Part shown: one piece after another, positions 44,067 to 53,168 of the stretch | Layout of the letters: each line of letters opens with the position of its first letter | How positions within the stretch are numbered: the first letter of the stretch is position 1 | Assembly (NCBI RefSeq): GCF_030655665.1 | Contig: NZ_JAUSPQ010000010.1 | Span: 1-64,000, forward strand | Source of the DNA: Methanocorpusculum sp. | Lineage (GTDB): Archaea > Halobacteriota > Methanomicrobia > Methanomicrobiales > Methanocorpusculaceae | Direction of reading: 5' to 3' | Length of the DNA: 64,000 bases | Position numbers and translations under genes: made by a program | Notes under the pieces: model-generated | The model's database searches: none | Told to the model about the DNA's origin: nothing | The model's input: the letters and a program-made list of their open reading frames with translations, nothing else

Positions 44067-45053
44067 TTACAACCTGCCTTCAATTTTATCAATAAGGTTC
44101 AAGGTCCGTATATCATCATTCAAAGAGTATAAGGGGTTCCCAACTCCAGACAATAAATCAAAAAAACAAACAATTTCAGCAAGATATGCATCCTCAATTA
44201 TATTAGATGCATAATTCTGATTATGTTCAAACGAATCATATAATTCAATAGATTCAAATGATTTGGTATCTATGTTATATCTCTTAAGACCCGAAGGTGT
44301 TCCATCCCAAAATAAATGTAGGTTTTCTCCGACAATCTCCAGTAAAGAAATGGCTTTTCTTGATACCACATCTATTATCATTACACCTCTATTTCCAGAT
44401 TCATGTTCCAAGGTCACCAGATATGAATCAGGATACGTAATATCCAGATTACTGATTTTCTTTTTTGAAGTATAACCTACGGATACCGACCTGCCAAAAC
44501 AATTCAATATCCACGGCAGCTGAATTGCAAATATTTCACGGCAACCGTTCGTTTCCTTCTCACCAACAAAGAATTTTTTGTAACTTTCCCATGGATGCCA
44601 GTCAGGAAGATACTGACCAACATGATACATATATTGGAGAGGTAATTTTTCTGAATGCACAATCTCACATATTTTTTGAATCTCTTTACGGTACAATAAC
44701 GTAGAAGACATGAATATATGCAAATTATGTTGTGCAGCTAATTCACGTAATTCAGTATATCCTGTGTTAATCAAGTTCAGTTCAGTAAATACGTTGATGC
44801 TGTTCTCAAGTAATTCTTTGATTACGGTATGGTGCGTAGCAGGAGGGGTGCAGACGAAGGCAGCGTCAACGTTCGTTTCGGCTAAAGCATTTAAAAGAGA
44901 GTCAAAACATTTGATGTTATATGCCTCCGATATCTCGTTACGGCGCTTTTCTGAAAACTCAATCCCAAATATAGATATGTTCGGATAATTTTTTTGTACG
45001 AGACGTAATCTTCTTTGACCCATTGAACCTAAACCAACAATTAATATGTTCAT
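44067..45053 (-). CDS. Gfo/Idh/MocA-family oxidoreductase, first of a pair
   Basis: 328 residues with Rossmann motif GLGSMGQRRLRLV at residues 7-19 and AAFVCTPPATHH in the cofactor domain. The EKP position reads TELN (NVFTELNLI), a departure from the canonical Glu-Lys-Pro that could mean altered chemistry. The C-terminal domain has NGCREIFAIQLPWILNCFG. It overlaps the upstream epimerase gene by four bases. Substrate unknown. Confidence 0.72.
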   Translation of the reverse strand: MNILIVGLGSMGQRRLRLVQKNYPNISIFGIEFSEKRRNEISEAYNIKCFDSLLNALAETNVDAAFVCTPPATHHTVIKELLENSINVFTELNLINTGYTELRELAAQHNLHIFMSSTLLYRKEIQKICEIVHSEKLPLQYMYHVGQYLPDWHPWESYKKFFVGEKETNGCREIFAIQLPWILNCFGRSVSVGYTSKKKISNLDITYPDSYLVTLEHESGNRGVMIIDVVSRKAISLLEIVGENLHLFWDGTPSGLKRYNIDTKSFESIELYDSFEHNQNYASNIIEDAYLAEIVCFFDLLSGVGNPLYSLNDDIRTLNLIDKIEGRL

Positions 45054-46228
45054 TCGTGTACCTCTATATCATAGAACTCTTTTTTTAAATCGATCCTGCC
45101 GTTATCCAGCCACTCATGCAAGACAGCTAGAATACGCTCAGCTGCGTGTCCATCCCCATACGGATACGCGGCAGACGCAGCCCTATGCAAAAAATCTTCT
45201 GACATCGCAGTCTTCATAGCACCTACGATCTCTGACGTTTCAATACTGCAGTTGATCACAGTCTCTGCCATGATTCGTCCCTTCTGCCTTATTCCAAGGT
45301 TGACTGTGGGAATTTTAAAGTAGGGTACTTCCAAAATCCCGCTGGATGAATTTCCAATGACCGCCGATGCATGTTTCAGAGCACTCAGATATTTTAAATT
45401 TCCAAGAGATGCAACGGTGAGAACATTTGGATGATCTTTTGCATAGGCGTCGATCATCTCATTAATGATCATCCCTCCTTCATCAGCATTGGATTTCGTA
45501 ATGATATATTTTAGATCAGGGAATGCAGATAAAGCCCGTAACAGCTGAGTGCATTGATCTCTCACATTCTTATTATTGAGCGTCTCAGGATGAAAAGTAA
45601 CAACACAATACTTTGAGTTTTTAATGTCAATATTCAGGATCGATGCAAGATCCTCTTTTGATAACAGCTCCATTTGTCTGACGTTGTCTATCCCGATGGC
45701 TCCAACATTATATACACGATTCGGTTGTTCCCCAAGCTGGATCACTCGTCTTCGGTATGCTTCGCAGCTCGTGAAATGAAGATAGGATAATTTGGTTATG
45801 GCGTGTCTGATTGAGTCATCGATTGCCCCTTCAGTCAGTTCTCCGCCATGCAAATGTGCAATAGGAATTTTTGCATTGAGGGCCGCTATGGAAACAGCGA
45901 GAGTTTCATATCGATCACCCAGCACAATCAGCAAATTCACAGTGCGTCTGGAAAACATTTCTGCAAAACCCGATATGGCACGTGCCATTGTACTGCTGAC
46001 ATCAACCGCATTCTGTATTGGCGAGAGGATAATGTCCACACGTTCGTCAATGGAGAAACCATCTGCGAGAATTTCCTTATAGGTATTGCCAAATTCACTG
46101 CGAAAATGAGTGCCTGTTACAGCAAGAAGGAGATTAAATTCCCCATCCCTTTTAATAAGTTCAGCAAGAGGACGAAGTAATCCCCATTCTGCACGGGTAG
46201 CTGTGACCACACAGATCGTTTTCGTCAT
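45050..46228 (-). CDS. Hydrolysing UDP/GDP-N-acetylsugar 2-epimerase (NeuC/LegG type)
   Basis: 392 residues. The family start VVTATRAEWGLLRPL is the hydrolysing form, unlike the non-hydrolysing GTRPEII form found twice later. LGDRYETL, HLHGGELTEGAIDDSIRHAITKLSYLHF and GNSSSGILEVPYFKIPTVNLG are the other landmarks. It releases the free 2-epimerised amino sugar that the synthase condenses with phosphoenolpyruvate. In a legionaminate pathway the substrate is GDP-linked di-N-acetylbacillosamine; that choice is inferred from neighbours. Confidence 0.85.
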   Translation of the reverse strand: MTKTICVVTATRAEWGLLRPLAELIKRDGEFNLLLAVTGTHFRSEFGNTYKEILADGFSIDERVDIILSPIQNAVDVSSTMARAISGFAEMFSRRTVNLLIVLGDRYETLAVSIAALNAKIPIAHLHGGELTEGAIDDSIRHAITKLSYLHFTSCEAYRRRVIQLGEQPNRVYNVGAIGIDNVRQMELLSKEDLASILNIDIKNSKYCVVTFHPETLNNKNVRDQCTQLLRALSAFPDLKYIITKSNADEGGMIINEMIDAYAKDHPNVLTVASLGNLKYLSALKHASAVIGNSSSGILEVPYFKIPTVNLGIRQKGRIMAETVINCSIETSEIVGAMKTAMSEDFLHRAASAAYPYGDGHAAERILAVLHEWLDNGRIDLKKEFYDIEVHE

Positions 46229-47223
46229 AATTCAATCAACTCATCCCGAATAAAATCACGAGACGCTTTTTGTCCCAGGACCTCAAACCACTTCATGGGC
46301 GATATCCCGTTTCCAGGTCGTTTTACCGTGATATTATCCTCGGTGAATACAGTTCCGGCTTTGATCCCGCATTTAGCAACAATGCTTTTTCTTGCAATAT
46401 CCCGATTTACAAGTTCTGATCCTGTTGGTTGTTTTTCAGAACTGCCGAGTGCCTGTTCAATATGACGGATCGCCTGAACCATCTGTTTGAGTTCACTCGG
46501 TTCAAGGCTTGCTTTGTGATCCGGACCTTCCATTGTTCTATCCAGCGTGAAATGTTTTTCAATAACAACAGCGCCAAGAGCTGCCGCAGCTATCGGCACT
46601 TCAATCCCATTTGTGTGATCTGAATATCCAACCGGCAAGTGGAATGTTTCACGAAGGGTATTCATGGCATTAAGGTTGACATCATTATAAGGGGTTGGAT
46701 ATGCCGTATTGCAGTGGAGAAGTGTGATATCGTCTGTTCCTGCATTTTGCAGAATAGTAACAGCTTCGTTGATATCGGACAGACTGCTCATACCTGTTGA
46801 AAGAATCACCTTTCTCTTTAAGTTACCGATTCTGATCAGATACGGCAGGTTTGTAATTTCTCCCGAGGGTATTTTAAAAATATCCATCCCGAGTTCAGCC
46901 AGCAAATCAATACTGTCAATATCAAACGGGGTAGACATGAAAATAATATCAAGCATCGCAGCGTATAATTTCAACTCTCTAAAGTCATCATATGACAACT
47001 CTAATTTTTTAATCATCTCAAGTTGATTTTCGGCGGCTCCGGTTGCAGCTTTCTGATATTCTGCTTTTTCTGCAAAACACGAGACGAGATTTTCAGATAC
47101 AAAGGTCTGAAACTTGACAGCATCCACTCCCGCATCTTTTGCAGCACCGATCATTTTTTTGGCGAGCTCAAGACTGCCGTTATGATTGACGCCGACCTCT
47201 GCAATAATAAATATGTGATTCAT
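46225..47223 (-). CDS. Nonulosonate synthase (NeuB/LegI family)
   Basis: 332 residues. The TIM-barrel part begins FIIAEVGVNHNGSLELAKKMI, with DAVKFQTF, FKIPSGEITNLPYL, STGMSSL, HCNTAYPTP and VGYSDHTNG in order. The C-terminal ~60 residues are an antifreeze-like SAF domain (RKSIVAKCGIKAGTVFT). It condenses a six-carbon amino sugar with phosphoenolpyruvate to form a sialic-acid-like sugar. Overlaps neighbours by four bases at both ends. Confidence 0.9.
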   Translation of the reverse strand: MNHIFIIAEVGVNHNGSLELAKKMIGAAKDAGVDAVKFQTFVSENLVSCFAEKAEYQKAATGAAENQLEMIKKLELSYDDFRELKLYAAMLDIIFMSTPFDIDSIDLLAELGMDIFKIPSGEITNLPYLIRIGNLKRKVILSTGMSSLSDINEAVTILQNAGTDDITLLHCNTAYPTPYNDVNLNAMNTLRETFHLPVGYSDHTNGIEVPIAAAALGAVVIEKHFTLDRTMEGPDHKASLEPSELKQMVQAIRHIEQALGSSEKQPTGSELVNRDIARKSIVAKCGIKAGTVFTEDNITVKRPGNGISPMKWFEVLGQKASRDFIRDELIEL

Positions 47224-47861
47224 GACTCCTCGCGAACTTTACAGGGAACGCCGAATGCAGTACAATTTGACGGCAGATTTCCAAGTACAACACTACCCAT
47301 CCCAATTGTAGTACTCTCCCCAATAGTCACACATTGTTTTACGCATGATCCGGTCCCAATATGGGTATTATTTCCAACAGTGACAGCTCCGGACAATATT
47401 ACGCCAGGAGATAAATGAACAAAACTACCAATACTGCAGTCATGATCCACTAATGCACCAGTGTTGATAATTGAAAATCTGCCGATTTGAGCTCCTGCAT
47501 TCACAACTGCATTTTTCCCAACAAAAACACCCTCTTCGATTATGGCAGATTTCGCAATAACCGCTGATGAATCAATTATTGATGGAAATGAGAATCCAAT
47601 TTTCTTTAAAGATTTATAGATGCTCTGCCGTTTGGTACTGCACGATGTTGTTCCAACCGCGATAAAGGCGTTGGAATAACCATTATTATAAAATTTCTGC
47701 AGATCATCATCTGTACCACCAATCAAAACACCATCAACAGTATCACCAACTTTACCCGGAGAGTCAATAATCACTATGTCTGAATATACGTTAATATCAA
47801 TTGACGATAAAATAGATTTGCAGTGCCCGCCGCCGCCAACAAGAACTAATTTTTTACCCAT
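47220..47861 (-). CDS. NeuD/PglD-type sugar O- or N-acetyltransferase
   Basis: 213 residues. An N-terminal Rossmann-like half (KLVLVGGGGHCKSIL) precedes a left-handed beta-helix of hexapeptide repeats (AVIAKSAIIEEGVFVGKNAVVNAG and onward) with the catalytic-type histidine in VDHDCSIG. In this operon it could acetylate the bacillosamine amine, the LegH role. I start at ATG 47861; a TTG 12 bases upstream would also be in frame. It overlaps the end of the guanylyltransferase gene. Confidence 0.8.
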   Translation of the reverse strand: MGKKLVLVGGGGHCKSILSSIDINVYSDIVIIDSPGKVGDTVDGVLIGGTDDDLQKFYNNGYSNAFIAVGTTSCSTKRQSIYKSLKKIGFSFPSIIDSSAVIAKSAIIEEGVFVGKNAVVNAGAQIGRFSIINTGALVDHDCSIGSFVHLSPGVILSGAVTVGNNTHIGTGSCVKQCVTIGESTTIGMGSVVLGNLPSNCTAFGVPCKVREES

Positions 47862-48912
47862 CCCTACCGCCAATCAATTTGTCTCTCATTCTCTCCATCT
47901 CATCAATCTGGCCCATATCAGACCACTGACCTTCGCTGATCGGATACACGCCAACCGGTTTTCCTGCATCTATACACTTCTGCACGACATCAGTCATATG
48001 AATGAATGTATCATTAGGGATTTCAGAAATAAACTCCGACTCTACAACATAGTATCCGGTATTAACCAGATATGATAGTGTTGGTTTTTCCACCATATTC
48101 TCAATACGCCCGGCATCATTCATGTAAACAGTTCCATAGGGAATCGTGATCTTTTTCACCGCACAGACCATTGTAACCAGGTTCTGCATTTTCTTATGAT
48201 ACTGATAGATCTTATCATAAGACGCATCGATCAGGATATCACAGTTGGTCATAAAAAATGTCCCGCTGATCTTTCCTTCAAGAAGTTTCAAACCACCTGC
48301 AGTTCCAAGAGGTTCCTTTTCATCAGCAAAATCGATATCATAGGGAAGATCAGGGTCAGAATAATATGCCTTGATCAACTCCTTCTGATGATTCACCACC
48401 ATCGTAAAACGAGTACATCCATACTTTTCGAAATGCTGCATAATATGCATCGTAATCGGTACATCACCAATTGGGATCAGAGGTTTTGGAAGAACTTTCG
48501 TATAAGGGTACAACCGTGTCCCTTTCCCGCCTGCCATGATCACAACAGGAATATGCAGATTTGCAGGCGGGAGTGAAGCAGTATCATCCTCAAAAATAAT
48601 CGACAGAATCCTGCCTTCAGCATCCAAAACAGGCAGTGCTTTGTAATCTGACCTGATTTTTTTGATCACTCCCGCATCGACGGAATCACTTTCACGCAGA
48701 AATTTGAAGTTCCGATTTGCAACATCCATCACATTGCAGGACAGATCACCGCCGCGAATAATATACCGGCGGATATCGCCATCAGTTATGACCCCGAGAA
48801 TCTTCTTATCACTGCAGACAAAAGCGACACCTTTCGCTGCCGTATCTATAACAGACATTGCATCAAGCACTGTGGCAACGGGTGAAACTAAATAGCTGCT
48901 GAGTTCAGTCAT
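47854..48912 (-). CDS. CBS-domain sugar-1-phosphate nucleotidyltransferase (PtmE-like)
   Basis: 352 residues. Residues 1-115 are paired CBS motifs (DGDIRRYIIRG), and from about 124 the nucleotidyltransferase domain begins VVIMAGGKGTRLYPYTKVLPKPL, with TNCDILIDASY holding the catalytic Asp. In Campylobacter the same CBS-plus-transferase layout (PtmE) makes GDP-glucosamine as the first step to legionaminic acid. It overlaps both neighbours. Confidence 0.82.
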   Translation of the reverse strand: MTELSSYLVSPVATVLDAMSVIDTAAKGVAFVCSDKKILGVITDGDIRRYIIRGGDLSCNVMDVANRNFKFLRESDSVDAGVIKKIRSDYKALPVLDAEGRILSIIFEDDTASLPPANLHIPVVIMAGGKGTRLYPYTKVLPKPLIPIGDVPITMHIMQHFEKYGCTRFTMVVNHQKELIKAYYSDPDLPYDIDFADEKEPLGTAGGLKLLEGKISGTFFMTNCDILIDASYDKIYQYHKKMQNLVTMVCAVKKITIPYGTVYMNDAGRIENMVEKPTLSYLVNTGYYVVESEFISEIPNDTFIHMTDVVQKCIDAGKPVGVYPISEGQWSDMGQIDEMERMRDKLIGGRDG

Positions 48913-50057
48913 TTCTCTCCCATGTTTTCAAATTCATGAATCAAATTAGACACATATAGCACATCCTCTTTATTCAGATTTGTGCTGCACGGAATGTTGA
49001 CCACATGCTCCCAAAAGTACTGAGCTTTTTCAATACAATAGTTTCGTGAATGTATATACGGAGGCAGAGCATGGATCAGATGCCATATCGGGCGGGACTG
49101 GACATTGTTCTCTCCAAGATACGTTATCAATTCATCACGCTTTTCTGTCAGATAGCTGTAGAACCAATAGTTTGACCTTGTGTCTGCTCTGAACGGATAT
49201 AAGGGAATGCCGTTCTCAACATAAGTATTATAGTTTGCATGTTTAATTGAAATAAAATCCTCAAGCTGCTCAAGTTGTGCCATACCAACAGCCGCCTGAA
49301 GATTTGTCATGCGGTAATTATAGCCAACCTCATTATGCTTGAAATACACCGCATCATCCTTTGCCTGGGTCGAAAGATAACGGGCTTTTTCAAGAAGTCC
49401 GGTGTTTTCCGAGATCAGCATACCGCCGCCGCCCGTTGTAATGATTTTATTTCCATTGAACGAAAGTGCCCCCATATCTCCGATCGTTCCGGCAAATTTA
49501 CCTGCGAATTCTCCTGATTTTATATAACTTCCCACCGCCTCGGTTGCATCCTCAATGATTTTGAATCCATATTTGGATTTAAGTTCCATGAGTTTTTCCA
49601 TATTGGCAATATTTCCAAAGACGTGGACAACTATCACAGCAGAGATATGTTTGCCGTTGACTTTGTCAATGAGTTTTCCATCCCGCATTTCACACTCATC
49701 GGCACAAAATCGCTCAAGCTTATCCATATCCATACAGAATGTATCATCGCAGTCCATGAAAACCGGCTCTGCGTTCACATATCTCACCGGGTTTACTGCT
49801 GCAACAAATGTCAGAGTGGGAACAATAACTTCTTCTCCAGCTTTTACTCCGCAGCATATCAATGCAAGGTGCAGGGCAGCCGTTCCAGACTGGCAGGCAA
49901 CCGCATCTGGAGTATGCACATACTCTGCCATCATTTTTTCCATGCGGTTGATATAGGCCCCGCCTGTTGAAACCCACTCCTGAGTAATGGCATCATCAAC
50001 ATATTTTTTTTCGTTCCCTTTCAGATTCGGGACAGATAATGGTATGAATTTGCTCAT
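48909..50057 (-). CDS. legC: LegC-type PLP sugar aminotransferase
   Basis: 382 residues of the DegT/DnrJ/EryC1 family. SGTAALHLALICCGVKAGEEVIVPTLTFVAAVNPVRY, EDATEAVGSYI and the PLP lysine in LSFNGNKIITTGGGGML are present. The acid-rich insert around DGKLIDKVNGKHISAVIVVHVFGN matches the LegC group. It would aminate the 4-keto sugar made by the LegB-type dehydratase encoded just upstream (14 bases between). Confidence 0.85.
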   Translation of the reverse strand: MSKFIPLSVPNLKGNEKKYVDDAITQEWVSTGGAYINRMEKMMAEYVHTPDAVACQSGTAALHLALICCGVKAGEEVIVPTLTFVAAVNPVRYVNAEPVFMDCDDTFCMDMDKLERFCADECEMRDGKLIDKVNGKHISAVIVVHVFGNIANMEKLMELKSKYGFKIIEDATEAVGSYIKSGEFAGKFAGTIGDMGALSFNGNKIITTGGGGMLISENTGLLEKARYLSTQAKDDAVYFKHNEVGYNYRMTNLQAAVGMAQLEQLEDFISIKHANYNTYVENGIPLYPFRADTRSNYWFYSYLTEKRDELITYLGENNVQSRPIWHLIHALPPYIHSRNYCIEKAQYFWEHVVNIPCSTNLNKEDVLYVSNLIHEFENMGEK

Positions 50058-50071
50058 GCAGAACCGCTTCC

Positions 50072-51055
50072 TTATAAATTATAAATATCAGTTTTGTAGC
50101 TGTTAAGGTTTTGCTTCATCCATCCCACTGTTTCTGCAAGCCCTTCAGCAAGTGAGTATTCCGGTTTCCATCCGGTTAATTTGAGAATCTTCTCATTAGA
50201 GCCAAACAGACGGTTCACCTCGCTTTTCTCCGGGCGCAGCCTCTGATCATCACAAATTATTTCCGCATCAGGGTTAATCTGACGAATCAGTTCCCGTGCC
50301 AAATCTCCAATGGAGATTTCATATTGGGAAGCGATATTGATCTCCTGACCGATCGCAGCATCACAGTTTGCAATACTGACAAAGCCATTCACCGTATCTT
50401 TCACATAGGTATAATCGCGGGTGGGTGTGAGAGAGCCAAGTTTTATCTCTTTAGCTCCGGAGAGCAGTTGCGTGATGATGGTTGGGATCACTGCACGTGC
50501 CGATTGTCGCGGGCCAAACGTATTAAATGGACGAACTATTGATATCGGCAGATCAAAACTTCGATAGAAACTTTCAGCAAGACGGTCGGCACCTATCTTC
50601 GTTGCTGAGTAAGGCGACTGACCCTGGTAGGGGTGTTTTTCATCGATCGGCACGTATTGTGCCGTCCCATAGACTTCTGACGTAGAGGTAACAAGTACTC
50701 TTTCTGTTTGCAGATCACGCGCTGCCTGCAGGACATTGAGGGTTCCTTTTATGTTCGTATCCACATAGGAATCAGGTGAGTGGTAGCTAAATGGAATGGC
50801 AATAAGTGCTGCCAGGTGATACACTGTGTCGATTCCTTTCATTGCTTCACGGACACCGTTTGGATCGCGGACGTCTCCTGCAAATATCTCTATTTTGTCT
50901 TGTGTTTCCTTTGGTAGGGTGTCAAGCCATCCCCAGGAATTGAAAGAGTTGTAGTAGACAAATGCACGGATCTTATTATTTGTGTTTTCGACCAGATACT
51001 CTGTAAGATGGCTGCCGATAAAGCCGTCTGCGCCGGTGATGAGGATAGAGGACAT
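50072..51055 (-). CDS. legB: LegB-type NAD-dependent sugar 4,6-dehydratase
   Basis: 327 residues, extended SDR family. GADGFIGSHL binds NAD, TSTSEVYG and Y-x3-K (YSATKIGAD) form the active site, and FNTFGPRQSARAVIPTII is typical of this branch. It converts a nucleotide-linked N-acetylglucosamine to the 4-keto-6-deoxy sugar, the committed step of legionaminate synthesis. It is the first gene of a ten-gene minus-strand operon. The 294-base spacer to the divergent gene at 51350 holds no gene. Confidence 0.85.
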   Translation of the reverse strand: MSSILITGADGFIGSHLTEYLVENTNNKIRAFVYYNSFNSWGWLDTLPKETQDKIEIFAGDVRDPNGVREAMKGIDTVYHLAALIAIPFSYHSPDSYVDTNIKGTLNVLQAARDLQTERVLVTSTSEVYGTAQYVPIDEKHPYQGQSPYSATKIGADRLAESFYRSFDLPISIVRPFNTFGPRQSARAVIPTIITQLLSGAKEIKLGSLTPTRDYTYVKDTVNGFVSIANCDAAIGQEINIASQYEISIGDLARELIRQINPDAEIICDDQRLRPEKSEVNRLFGSNEKILKLTGWKPEYSLAEGLAETVGWMKQNLNSYKTDIYNL

Positions 51056-51349
51056 TGGTATAGTTAAGAATATTGTTCCTATCTATGGATAAGCATATTC
51101 ATATATCTGAATACCCACTTTGCAAACTACTGATACGTACTTAAAAAAAGCCTGATCGCTGAATTTCACCTTACATTTTCACAGAGGTCATATGAGCGGT
51201 TGCTTCTATTCAGAGATGAGAGTAGTCTCATTCAATCTACAATATTCTGTTCAATGTATTTGGATGTCTATTGGACAAACTCGCTTCATATTTGTATCAG
51301 ACCATTATTTATACATATAATAAATAATGAATATAACTGATATAAATAT

Positions 51350-52933
51350 ATGATGCCCTCTTCTCAAAAAAATGTGTTTCTAATGGATTATAATAATCAA
51401 CTATTGTCATCCCTAATAATGTATCCAGAAATAAATATTGTTGGTGTTCATGTGAAGCATCAATATGAAAAAGAAGAAATAAAATCTCACTTTCCAGAGT
51501 TATCTATATATCTTACAAACGATATTATTAACTGGAATGAATCATTTGTAACCCAAGATGAAATCAAATCTCATTACAAAAGTCAGATAAAAGTAGAACA
51601 TTTTTTTGAAAGGTACGCAGATTGTTCCTCATCTGAAAGACTAGCATATTATTATTCCAGTCTAGCATTCTGGATAAATCTATTCAATAATACTTGCATT
51701 GATTGTGTTTTGATTGGTCAGATTGATCATGGAAGTCCTGCAGATACACTGCTTATTGATATTGCAGTTGAAAAAAATATTCCAACATATTTATTTGAAA
51801 TTATGTTATTCAATTATGATGACCGAAATCAGTATTTTTCAATAAAATGCTGTAATACAAACACATATCTAGATTTGGATGCCCTAACACCTGACTTCAA
51901 ATGCATTCCAAACATAGATGCATTTATAAGTTCATTTTCCCACAAACCTGCAGTCATTTCATATAATAATGATGATAAAATAACTCTGACCGACATCTAT
52001 GTTTCAATTAGTTATTCAAAAAAGATTGCGTTATCGAAGGTTATTAATAGCGTACTCTTTGTTCCAAAAAAAATCGCTTTAATTACCGGTAAATCATTTA
52101 ATACCAAAGAGAAAGGTATGAAAATATTCTGGAAATTTGCTTTGGTTTATTCATACTCGAATTATTGGTTGTCTCATATAACCAGAAAAAGTATAAAAAA
52201 TGAACTCCAGGGTCACGTAACATATGCCCCCGCAAAAAAATATATCCATGGTTGGCATTATGTTAATCATCTCAGGCAATATTACCAGAGGCATTCCGTC
52301 AAAGAGATTCCGAATTGTCAGAAATATATATTATATGCTCTTCACTTAGAGCCAGAAGCATCATTTATGGCAAGAACCACCTATAATAGTCAGCTATATA
52401 ACATATCTATGCTATCAAGATCATTACCTGATGGATGGAAATTATATGTTAAAGAGCATCCAATGCAATTTAACACAGTTAAAGGCGGGATGTATCTAAA
52501 AAATTCCTTTGTTTATCGCGATGAAAAATACTATGAAAAGATATGCTCTTTTCCAAATACATATCTCTTAGATTACCGAATCTCTAGTCAATCTTTGCTC
52601 AATAAGAATATCCTCAGCAAGAATCCTCGACCAAATTTGGTAGCAACAATTAATGGATCTATCACTCTTGAAGCTATTATTAATGATATCCCAACACTAT
52701 TGTTTGATAAAGATACTTTGTCTTATGAATCACCGCTCATTTTTGGTGTGAAAGATCAAAGTGATATTTCTGCTTGTTTGAAGCAAATTGAAAATCACAA
52801 AATAGGACCAAATGATATGAATGATATTATAAAAAGTTTGCAACATAAATTATTTATATGTACTCCAGACTTGTACTTTATGATTCCTGATGATCTGGTT
52901 AAGAATCTGGTCTTGAAATCAAATTCTTTTTGA
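51350..52933 (+). CDS. Capsule-polysaccharide-type glycosyltransferase-like protein
   Basis: 527 residues, AT-rich. The C-terminal half shows the marks of capsule synthesis proteins of the KpsS/LipB kind: LHLEPEASF at about 335, VKEHPMQF, and ATINGSITLEAIINDIPTLLFD. The N-terminal half has no family I can name. Given its place next to CMP-nonulosonate genes it may transfer a CMP-activated sugar, but this is inference. The first two codons are both ATG. Confidence 0.65.
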   Translation: MMPSSQKNVFLMDYNNQLLSSLIMYPEINIVGVHVKHQYEKEEIKSHFPELSIYLTNDIINWNESFVTQDEIKSHYKSQIKVEHFFERYADCSSSERLAYYYSSLAFWINLFNNTCIDCVLIGQIDHGSPADTLLIDIAVEKNIPTYLFEIMLFNYDDRNQYFSIKCCNTNTYLDLDALTPDFKCIPNIDAFISSFSHKPAVISYNNDDKITLTDIYVSISYSKKIALSKVINSVLFVPKKIALITGKSFNTKEKGMKIFWKFALVYSYSNYWLSHITRKSIKNELQGHVTYAPAKKYIHGWHYVNHLRQYYQRHSVKEIPNCQKYILYALHLEPEASFMARTTYNSQLYNISMLSRSLPDGWKLYVKEHPMQFNTVKGGMYLKNSFVYRDEKYYEKICSFPNTYLLDYRISSQSLLNKNILSKNPRPNLVATINGSITLEAIINDIPTLLFDKDTLSYESPLIFGVKDQSDISACLKQIENHKIGPNDMNDIIKSLQHKLFICTPDLYFMIPDDLVKNLVLKSNSF

Positions 52934-53168
52934 AAAAGGCCATACCGAGTTTATCTCTATGATCAGCGTACTCCAGTAGTTTTCCTTTCCATTCCAGAAA
53001 ATCTCTCCGATGAGATCACATTAAACTAAAATTCCCCCTTCCCTTATCTCGAAAGCACGCACCTAAATATCTACCCATCACTCCCATGGCTGCACAACAC
53101 ACAAGAAAACTCTCTCCGCTCCACCAGAACCAATGAAAGCCTATATTCGCCCCAAACTCAATATGCAG

